Positions 50,037 to 56,180 of a DNA stretch of 56,180 nt are shown here, in pieces. The translations under genes were made by a program, and so were the position numbers. Each line of letters opens with the position of its first letter. Within the stretch, counting starts at the first letter, position 1. Under the pieces are notes generated by a model. It saw nothing but the letters and a program-made list of their open reading frames with translations. It was not told where the DNA came from and made no database searches. This DNA comes from an uncultured SAR86 cluster bacterium (GTDB lineage: Bacteria; Pseudomonadota; Gammaproteobacteria; Magnimaribacterales; Magnimaribacteraceae), in NCBI GenBank assembly GCA_902605935.1, contig CACLEI010000004.1, forward strand, positions 1-56,180. The letters are read 5' to 3'.

Positions 50037-52868
50037 TTGGAAAATTTAAATAAAATAAATCTCTTTTCAAAACGCCACCTAGGTTCTGATGAGACCGATA
50101 TTAATCATATGCTTCAGGAGGTTGGATACGACTCTATGAGCTCTTTTATTGACTCAGTAGTTCCTGGATCAATCCTCAAAAGAAATGCTGTTCAAATAGG
50201 TGAAGAAAAGACTGAAGAGGAAGTTCTGGAAGAGTTGAGAGCAATAGCTTCTAAGAATAAGGTATTCAAAAGTTTTATTGGTCAAGGTCATTATAATAAT
50301 TTCACACCATCTGTAATCCTTAGAAATGTTTTTGAAAATCCTGGGTGGTACACCTCGTATACACCCTATCAACCAGAAATATCTCAAGGAAGATTAGAAG
50401 CTTTAATTAACTTTCAAACAATGGTTAGTGATCTTACCGCCATGGAATTATCTAATGCTTCTTTACTTGATGAAGCAACTGCAGCAGCAGAAGCGATGAC
50501 ATTAGCGAAGCGTTCATCTAAATCAAAATCTGACTCTTTTTTCGTAGATGAGAATAGTTTTGAGAATACAATAAATGTTCTCAAAACTCGAGCCGAGCCT
50601 TTAGGTATAAAGCTTATATTTGGGAACCCTATTGATCTTTCAAGCTATGAGGTCTTTGGTGCCTTCCTTCAGTACCCAGGTTCAAACGGAAAAATTGCTG
50701 ATATGAGCCAACATATTAAATCATGTCATGACCAATCTGCTTTAGCCGTTATAGGTTCTGATCTTTTGGCACTAACAATTCTGAAACCTCCTGGGGAAAT
50801 GGGGGCAGATATTGTCATTGGGTCCTCACAGAGATTTGGCGTACCTTTAGGATGCGGAGGACCGCATGCAGCTTTTATGGCAGTTAGCGATAAATTGAAA
50901 AGATCCATGCCAGGCAGAATAGTTGGAGCATCAGTAGATTCCAATGGAGATGTTGCCTACAGATTAGCTCTCCAAACTAGAGAACAACATATAAGACGAG
51001 AAAAGGCTACAAGTAACATCTGTACTGCTCAGGCATTATTGGCCATTATGGCAAGTTTTTATTCGATCTATCATGGCAAAGAAGGACTGATTGAGATAGC
51101 AAATAAAGTTAATCACCTTACTTCTTTGTTAAAAAAGAATCTCGAAGTGAAGGGTATAGACTGTCTTGAAGATAACTTCTTCGATACCTTAATAATTAGA
51201 TCTGGCCAACAAACAAAAGAGATACATAAGCGCTCCTTAAACAAGAATATAAATCTTAGAAAAATAGATGGAGAACATATAGGCATCTCATTAGATGAGA
51301 CCTCTTCTATGAAGGATATAGAAGATGTCATAGAAATATTCACAAATCAAAAAATAGATTTAGATTTAAATTTTGAATCTTCAATCCCAGAGAATCTAAA
51401 AAGAACTTCCTCCTTCTTAGATCATGAGGTTTTTAAAAAGTATAGGACAGAAACAGAACTTGTAAGATACATTAGAAAATTAAGCGACAAAGATATAGCA
51501 CTCGATCGAGCTATGATTCCTCTTGGCTCTTGTACTATGAAACTAAATGCTACTTCTGAAATGATTCCAGTAAGCTGGCCAGAGTTTTCAAAAATTCATC
51601 CATTCGCTCCTAAAGATCAACTCCAAGGGTATGCAGAGTTAATAAAGGATATGGAAAAGATGCTTGTTGACCTAACTGGATATTCAAAAATTTCTTTGCA
51701 ACCTAATGCGGGATCACAAGGAGAGTATGCCGGTCTTTTAGCGATAGATGCATTTCATAAAAAAAATAATGAATCTCATAGAAATATTTGCTTAATACCT
51801 AAGTCTGCACATGGTACTAACCCTGCATCAGCTCAAATGGTAGGCCTTGAAGTCATACCGGTTGAGTGCGATGAAGAAGGAAATATAGATATTGATGATT
51901 TAAAACAAAAAGCAGAGATTCATGAGAAAAATCTTTCTTCTCTTATGATAACTTATCCTTCAACACATGGCGTTTTTGAAACAAATGTTAGCGAGGTTTG
52001 TGATGTCATTCATTCAAAAGGTGCCTTTGTCTACATTGATGGAGCAAACTTTAATGCAATGGTTGGAATTTGCTATCCGGGATCATTTGGTGGAGATGTT
52101 TCTCACCTGAACCTACATAAAACCTTTTGCATTCCACATGGAGGCGGTGGCCCAGGTATTGGACCAATTGGTGTTGTCGAAAAACTTAGTGATTTTGTCC
52201 CTTCACATCATGATCAAAATAATCCAGCTGTAGGACCGGTCTCTGGTACAGATTGGGGAAGCGCAAGTATACTGCCAATAAGTTGGATGTATATGAAGAT
52301 GATGGGTTCCGAGGGATTGACTCAAGCAACTCAACTGGCAATTCTAAACACAAATTACATAGCTAATAGGCTAAAAGATCATTACAAAATCTTATACAAA
52401 GGTTGTAATGATTTAGTAGCTCATGAATGTATTATTGATGTTCGTCCATTAAAGGAAACAGCAGAAGTTGAAGTAGAGGATATTGCTAAAAGATTGATTG
52501 ATTATGGATTCCATGCACCAACAATGTCCTGGCCTGTAGCAGGCACTTTAATGATTGAACCAACAGAAAGTGAATCTCTGAGTGAAATAGATAGATTCTG
52601 TGATGCAATGATTTCAATTAGAAATGAGATAAAAGATATAGAGGACGGAAAAGTTTCTAAACAAGATAATCTATTAAAAAATTCTCCTCATTGTGCAAAA
52701 ACACTTATACAAGAAGAATGGGGCCATCCCTATACAAGAGCTGAAGCTGCCTTACCTGTGAAAGGTTTACATGGAAATAAATACTGGCCACCTATAGGGA
52801 GAGTTGATAATGTTTATGGAGATAGAAATTTGATATGTAGTTGCCCTTCTATGGAAGACTATGAGTAG
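50037..52868 (+). CDS. gcvP: Glycine dehydrogenase (decarboxylating), P protein
   Basis: GcvP is the PLP-dependent enzyme that decarboxylates glycine. The 943-residue single-chain form contains two fused halves (E. coli: 957). It starts with the RHLGSDETDINHML region and has GQGHYNNFTPSVILRN, MIPLGSCTMKLNAT, the PLP lysine in LNLHKTFCIPHGGGGPG, and near the end WPVAGTLMIEPTESE and the ARAEAAL-like YTRAEAALPVKG. The TTG start has no strong ribosome site and is coupled to gcvH. The stop overlaps the convergent HAD gene by 20 nt. Confidence 0.97.
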   Translation: MENLNKINLFSKRHLGSDETDINHMLQEVGYDSMSSFIDSVVPGSILKRNAVQIGEEKTEEEVLEELRAIASKNKVFKSFIGQGHYNNFTPSVILRNVFENPGWYTSYTPYQPEISQGRLEALINFQTMVSDLTAMELSNASLLDEATAAAEAMTLAKRSSKSKSDSFFVDENSFENTINVLKTRAEPLGIKLIFGNPIDLSSYEVFGAFLQYPGSNGKIADMSQHIKSCHDQSALAVIGSDLLALTILKPPGEMGADIVIGSSQRFGVPLGCGGPHAAFMAVSDKLKRSMPGRIVGASVDSNGDVAYRLALQTREQHIRREKATSNICTAQALLAIMASFYSIYHGKEGLIEIANKVNHLTSLLKKNLEVKGIDCLEDNFFDTLIIRSGQQTKEIHKRSLNKNINLRKIDGEHIGISLDETSSMKDIEDVIEIFTNQKIDLDLNFESSIPENLKRTSSFLDHEVFKKYRTETELVRYIRKLSDKDIALDRAMIPLGSCTMKLNATSEMIPVSWPEFSKIHPFAPKDQLQGYAELIKDMEKMLVDLTGYSKISLQPNAGSQGEYAGLLAIDAFHKKNNESHRNICLIPKSAHGTNPASAQMVGLEVIPVECDEEGNIDIDDLKQKAEIHEKNLSSLMITYPSTHGVFETNVSEVCDVIHSKGAFVYIDGANFNAMVGICYPGSFGGDVSHLNLHKTFCIPHGGGGPGIGPIGVVEKLSDFVPSHHDQNNPAVGPVSGTDWGSASILPISWMYMKMMGSEGLTQATQLAILNTNYIANRLKDHYKILYKGCNDLVAHECIIDVRPLKETAEVEVEDIAKRLIDYGFHAPTMSWPVAGTLMIEPTESESLSEIDRFCDAMISIRNEIKDIEDGKVSKQDNLLKNSPHCAKTLIQEEWGHPYTRAEAALPVKGLHGNKYWPPIGRVDNVYGDRNLICSCPSMEDYE

Positions 52869-53520
52869 CATTTCTTCTGCCTTCAACCATCCACTTTCTT
52901 TCCTCTGCAATTTTACGTAATTTCTTATCAGGGCTTATAGCCGAGGGTATGTCTGAAAATTCAAGCAATGGTAAATCGTGAATTGAATCGGAATAAGCAA
53001 ATATCTTCTCAAAATAGTTAGACTTCATCCAAATCTTGATTCTTCTAACTTTCTCCTCAGAAAAGTTAGGATTTCCTTCAACCTTACCTGTAAAAACATT
53101 ATTTTTATACTCAGGATCCGTACCAAAACAAGTTTCAATACCCATTTTTTGACCGATAACTTTAACAAGAAAGGTTAAAGAGCCAGATGTAAGGATTTTT
53201 GTATCGTCCCGGTGTTTTAATAATAATTCTTCAGTTAACTCATCAGAAAGCCTTTTTGTGACATCGGAAGTAAATATATCGATTTTATCCTCTAATTCTT
53301 TAAGACTTTTTCCTACTAAAGGGCTGAGTAAGAACTCTGAATACTCGTCCACATTTAAATCACCCTGCCTGTAACTTTTTCCAAAACTCTCCATTTTATT
53401 GAAAAATTGAGGATCTTGGATCAGTCCAGCCTTATCCATATATTTCACCCACTCACCTTCTGTGTCTCCATCAAAAAGAGTGTCATCTAAATCAAATAAG
53501 GCTAAATTTTTTTTTTTCAT
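52849..53520 (-). CDS. HAD-IB family phosphatase
   Basis: A 223-residue HAD subfamily IB hydrolase related to SerB. Motif I is LALFDLDDTLFDGD (DxDxT), motif II ILTSGSLTFLV, the motif III Lys is in FSEEKVRRI, and motif IV AYSDSIHDLPLLEF (DSxxDLPLL). The cap region (KYMDKAGLIQDPQFF) resembles the CicA/HAD-IB group. The ATG at 53520 is used instead of a further upstream start because it gives MKKKNLALFDLDD. Its 3' end overlaps gcvP. It is 26 nt from the divergent rppH. Confidence 0.86.
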   Translation of the reverse strand: MKKKNLALFDLDDTLFDGDTEGEWVKYMDKAGLIQDPQFFNKMESFGKSYRQGDLNVDEYSEFLLSPLVGKSLKELEDKIDIFTSDVTKRLSDELTEELLLKHRDDTKILTSGSLTFLVKVIGQKMGIETCFGTDPEYKNNVFTGKVEGNPNFSEEKVRRIKIWMKSNYFEKIFAYSDSIHDLPLLEFSDIPSAISPDKKLRKIAEERKWMVEGRRNATHSLP

Positions 53521-53546
53521 TATTATAAGCAGAATAAAACTGAAGT

Positions 53547-54041
53547 ATGGAAGCGACATTATACAGACCTAATGCTGGCATTATTATTTTTAATAAAGAG
53601 GGTCAGTTACTATGGTGTAAAAGAAAGACTGGTGATGGATGGCAATTTCCTCAAGGAGGAATAGATGAAGGAGAGACTCCAAAAAATGCTATCTACAGAG
53701 AAGCTTATGAGGAAGTAGGACTTGGAAAAGATAAGATCAACATAATCAAAGAAAATGAAAGGTGGATAAAGTACGACGTCCCTAAAGAAAAAATACCTCG
53801 ATATTTTTCTTTCAAAAACAGAAAATTTAAAGGGCAATCTCAGAAATGGTTTCTAGCTCAATTTCTTGGTCAAGATAACGATATTGACCTAACTGTCCAT
53901 AATCAAATTGAATTTACAGAATGGATATGGGCGAGTTACTGGCATCCGGTATCGGCAGGTGTGGAATTTAAGAAAAATGTATACAGACAAGTGCTCACTG
54001 ATTTCCTTCCCTTCTATAAAGATCATATGAGACCTTTTTAG
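53547..54041 (+). CDS. rppH: RNA pyrophosphohydrolase RppH
   Basis: RppH removes pyrophosphate from the 5' end of mRNA, starting RNase E-dependent decay. The 164-residue Nudix protein starts with YRPNAGIIIFNKEGQLLW and has the Nudix box GGIDEGETPKNAIYREAYEEVGL (key: REAYEEVG), with WQFPQGG before it and KGQSQKWFLAQF later. Length fits (176 in E. coli). It is divergent from the HAD gene and its stop (TTAG) is shared with the convergent NRDE gene. Confidence 0.95.
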   Translation: MEATLYRPNAGIIIFNKEGQLLWCKRKTGDGWQFPQGGIDEGETPKNAIYREAYEEVGLGKDKINIIKENERWIKYDVPKEKIPRYFSFKNRKFKGQSQKWFLAQFLGQDNDIDLTVHNQIEFTEWIWASYWHPVSAGVEFKKNVYRQVLTDFLPFYKDHMRPF

Positions 54042-54811
54042 TCTTTTACATTAAATGAAAAATCCACACGAGTCCCTTCTATACCCTCTTTCTGATAAGT
54101 GAGTTCTGAAATATTGATTAAACCTGATGGTTCAGATGTAAATACTGTAGTGCATCGAGTTCCATATATAGGTGATCTTATGAATCTAAAAGGAATTTCT
54201 TCTCCGTCCCTAACTTGCAATTCTTTTTTAGTTTTTTCATGAAGATTGCCATACTCTTTTCTCATAATATCAAGACCTTTATCTATTGCAAAACCCTCAT
54301 GAAGAATTTGGTTAAAATCAATCTTAATTGACTCAATTTTTTTTGTTGGGGAGTTTAAGGTTAAATTTCCTAGGGCATGGACTCCTTCAGAAATAAAAAA
54401 TATACCTTCTAGTCGATTGCACAAATAAAATAATCCACTTTTATCTCCAATAATTAAATTAAAGCCAGCATAATTCTCTTTGTTAGGTTCTAGTGCTTCA
54501 AGGTAAGACTTCGCAGACTGTTGAGACTCTAAAAATTCCGTTACAAGTGATCCCCGTGAATTTGAGTACTTGATATCAGTTTCCTCTTTAAGGTTTGTAA
54601 TTGCACCAAACTTGCCTTCTTTACTAACACCAAGCCATGTTCCTCCAGCCTCTTCATCTCTTCCTGCAAGCACAATATTATTTGACCACCATTTCATTCC
54701 AGAAGTTGGTCTTTCATGATATTCATCACGGTTTGCGATTATCTTGTAAAAATAGGAATCTTTACCACTCCAATCTTTACTTTTTTCAACAGATAAGGCG
54801 ATTAAGCACAC
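54038..54811 (-). CDS. NRDE/TANGO2 family protein
   Basis: The 257-residue protein begins MCLIALSVEKS (N-terminal Cys) and has the defining NRDE motif in IIANRDEYHERPTSGMKWW, then AGGTWLGVSKEGKFGAITNL and FNLIIGDKSGLFYL. The start is GTG. The family resembles N-terminal-nucleophile hydrolases; TANGO2 is linked to acyl-CoA or haem handling in eukaryotes, but bacterial function is not known. It is transcribed on the minus strand, opposite rppH, with stops in a shared TTAG. Confidence 0.9.
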   Translation of the reverse strand: MCLIALSVEKSKDWSGKDSYFYKIIANRDEYHERPTSGMKWWSNNIVLAGRDEEAGGTWLGVSKEGKFGAITNLKEETDIKYSNSRGSLVTEFLESQQSAKSYLEALEPNKENYAGFNLIIGDKSGLFYLCNRLEGIFFISEGVHALGNLTLNSPTKKIESIKIDFNQILHEGFAIDKGLDIMRKEYGNLHEKTKKELQVRDGEEIPFRFIRSPIYGTRCTTVFTSEPSGLINISELTYQKEGIEGTRVDFSFNVKD

Positions 54812-54852
54812 AAATTAGAGAGTGTAATTACACTTGATGTTAAAATAGACAT

Positions 54853-55638
54853 TTGGAAATTCTATTATACTTTTTACTCGGAACATTCTCTGGCATCTTG
54901 GCTGGTTTATTTGGTATTGGTGGAGGGATAATTATAATTCCAACTTTCTTCTATATATTTTCTTATCTGCAATTTGCTGACCAAATTCTATCACATATGG
55001 TTCTTGGCAGTTCGCTTGGAGTAATAGTCTTTAGCTCCTTATCTTCTACTTTCTCTCACAACTTTAGAAGAGCTGTAGATTGGGGTCTCATAAAATTAGT
55101 AGCGCCAAGTATAGTAATTGGATCAGCACTTGGAGGAATTACAGCTGGTGCCTTAGATAGCGATACTCTTCAGGGATTGGTTGCCTTATTTCTTGTGGTT
55201 GCATCCATTCAATTAATCTTTGAATTTCCTCCACCGCCCCAGAATCCAAGAACTAACTTAATTGGCCCAGTATTAGCTGGAGGAGGAATAGGATGGCTAT
55301 CGGGAGTATTTGGAATCGGAGGGGGTATATTTTCAGTACCATATTTCTATCATAGAGGATTGCTTATGATGAAAGCCATAGGCACCTCAGCAGCTTGCGG
55401 CATACCTATTGCTTTAGCTGGATCTTTATCTTATATGATCATAGGATATGAAAATATAAATCTCCCTGAAAATAGCATTGGTTACGTATATTTACCTGCC
55501 ACTATAATCGTTGGATTAGTTAGCTCACTAACCGCAAAATATGGTGTAAAAATAGCTCATAGAATGAAACAAAAGAAACTTAGGATTGGGTTTGCCTTTT
55601 TAGTTATGCTAATGGCATTGAACCTCTTGATGCGTTAA
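54853..55638 (+). CDS. TSUP family sulfite/sulfonate exporter TauE/SafE-like
   Basis: The 261-residue membrane protein has about eight helices and a duplicated signature: FSGILAGLFGIGGGIIIIP (first half) and GGGIGWLSGVFGIGGGIFSVP (second half; key: GVFGIGGG). The TSUP family exports small sulfur- or carbon-containing anions. The TTG start follows GACATT with no strong ribosome site. The next gene, for a DUF4212 symporter subunit, starts directly after its stop. Substrate is unknown. Confidence 0.9.
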   Translation: MEILLYFLLGTFSGILAGLFGIGGGIIIIPTFFYIFSYLQFADQILSHMVLGSSLGVIVFSSLSSTFSHNFRRAVDWGLIKLVAPSIVIGSALGGITAGALDSDTLQGLVALFLVVASIQLIFEFPPPPQNPRTNLIGPVLAGGGIGWLSGVFGIGGGIFSVPYFYHRGLLMMKAIGTSAACGIPIALAGSLSYMIIGYENINLPENSIGYVYLPATIIVGLVSSLTAKYGVKIAHRMKQKKLRIGFAFLVMLMALNLLMR

Positions 55639-55896
55639 ATGAAAGATAAAACTCAACAGTATTGGAAGGCGAATTTAAAAATTGTTTTTTCACTTCTACT
55701 AATCTGGTTTATTGCTTCCTTTGGATTTGGAATCATCTTCTCCGATACTCTAGATAAAATAAGATTAGGGGGATTTAAACTAGGGTTTTGGTTTGCTCAA
55801 CAAGGTAGCATTTATATATTTGTAATAATCATATTTCTTTATGTATGGTTGATGAAGAGGCTTGATAAAAAACTTTCTGAAGAAGAAGAGATATGA
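55639..55896 (+). CDS. DUF4212 small subunit of a sodium:solute symporter
   Basis: An 85-residue, two-helix protein: [20 protein letters not shown] (first helix), [20 protein letters not shown] and a [16 protein letters not shown] tail. This is the DUF4212 protein that always precedes a VC_2705-type SSS permease and is thought to be its small subunit. It overlaps the permease by 4 nt (ATGA). The permease's substrate may be acetate or another short acid. Confidence 0.92.
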   Translation: MKDKTQQYWKANLKIVFSLLLIWFIASFGFGIIFSDTLDKIRLGGFKLGFWFAQQGSIYIFVIIIFLYVWLMKRLDKKLSEEEEI

Positions 55897-56180
55897 CTAC
55901 TCAGCTTCTTACATATATTTTTGTAGGTGCTACCTTTGCCCTTTATATAGGAATTGCTTTATGGTCAAGAGCGAGATCGACAAATGATTTTTATGTAGCT
56001 GGTAAAGATGTCCATCCAGTGGCAAATGGAATGGCTACAGCGGCAGATTGGATGTCTGCAGCTTCCTTTCTTTCTATGGCTGGTTTGATTGCATTCCTTG
56101 GCAAAGATGGCTCCGTATATCTAATGGGCTGGACTGGAGGTTATGTTTTATTAGCTCTTCTTCTTGCGCCGTACTTAAGA
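55893..56180 (+). CDS. Sodium:solute symporter (SSS), VC_2705-like; cut by window end
   Basis: The reading frame from the ATG stays open to the window end, covering the first 96 residues. It starts [20 protein letters not shown], with [20 protein letters not shown], the SSS family's [14 protein letters not shown] signature and [17 protein letters not shown]. It resembles ActP-type acetate permeases. The rest of the gene lies outside the window. Confidence 0.9.
   Translation, partial: MTTQLLTYIFVGATFALYIGIALWSRARSTNDFYVAGKDVHPVANGMATAADWMSAASFLSMAGLIAFLGKDGSVYLMGWTGGYVLLALLLAPYLR

Noticed and set aside
1-56180. CRISPR arrays, insertion sequences, prophage or toxin-antitoxin modules
   Set aside because: No regularly spaced repeats, transposase, integrase or phage structural genes, and no recognisable toxin-antitoxin pair were seen on either strand.

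Overview
The window is a dense, AT-rich stretch (about one third G+C by eye) of a streamlined bacterial chromosome. Gene content and order point to a marine gammaproteobacterium of the SAR86 kind: pdxA-rsmA-apaH, gmk-rpoZ-spoT-recG, cmoA/cmoB, hspQ, yggX, a DUF1249/YqiB gene, rppH and zapE are all typical of Gammaproteobacteria. The low G+C, many TTG starts, almost no intergenic DNA and shortened proteins suggest an oligotrophic ocean lineage. The exact clade is inference; there is no rRNA here to fix it.

Region by region. 1-3.7 kb: the end of pdxA, then rsmA, apaH, a CCA-adding enzyme without its HD domain, and a FolM-like pteridine reductase, all overlapping or nearly so. 3.8-7.4 kb: an APH-fold (ACAD10/11-like) phosphotransferase, a split pair of MaoC-type dehydratase subunits and a spinster-type MFS transporter, probably one acyl-CoA/lipid module. 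7.4-12.2 kb: folK-folB-tsaD on the minus strand, divergent from rpsU-yqeY, then ribE, pyrE, gmk and rpoZ. 12.3-19 kb: spoT, ridA, recG, then cmoB/cmoA (wobble uridine modification) and a GNAT. 19-25.7 kb: a membrane pyrophosphatase with K+-dependent-type signatures, a DAACS symporter, a 55-aa rubredoxin, ubiA, a FemAB-like protein, an AlkA-like glycosylase and a DUF1249 gene. 25.7-29.3 kb: a nitrogen-control operon in which a eukaryotic-type glutamine synthetase (GSII) takes the place of GSI next to ntrB-ntrC, with a sigma-54-like promoter in front and a strong hairpin terminator between GSII and ntrB. 29.3-34.5 kb: rhodanese, gpmA, hisBHAF on the minus strand, mutY and yggX.

A tRNA-Phe at 34.5 kb marks the start of the most accessory part (34.6-44 kb). 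It holds several tiny membrane or secreted proteins without recognised family, three different alpha/beta hydrolases in a row, two phytanoyl-CoA-dioxygenase-like enzymes flanking a MATE pump, a MAPEG protein, a YczE-like membrane protein and a DUF1295 reductase. 44-56 kb returns to household genes: zapE, an ABM-domain protein, a ferredoxin/rubredoxin-reductase-like flavoprotein, hspQ, a class Ic-type aminotransferase, gcvT-gcvH-gcvP, a HAD phosphatase, rppH, an NRDE protein, a TSUP exporter and the start of a DUF4212/SSS solute symporter that runs off the end.

No CRISPR array, insertion sequence, prophage, integrase or defence cassette was seen, and no wholly new multi-gene system can be claimed. 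The most interesting points are the GSII-ntrBC operon and its control signals, the reduced and active-site-altered CCA enzyme, convergent genes that share palindromic stop tetranucleotides, the inverted DnaA-box-like pair before gcvT, and the orphan small-protein island next to tRNA-Phe. No stretch longer than 300 bases lacks a gene; the longest gap (48337-48557) is described below.
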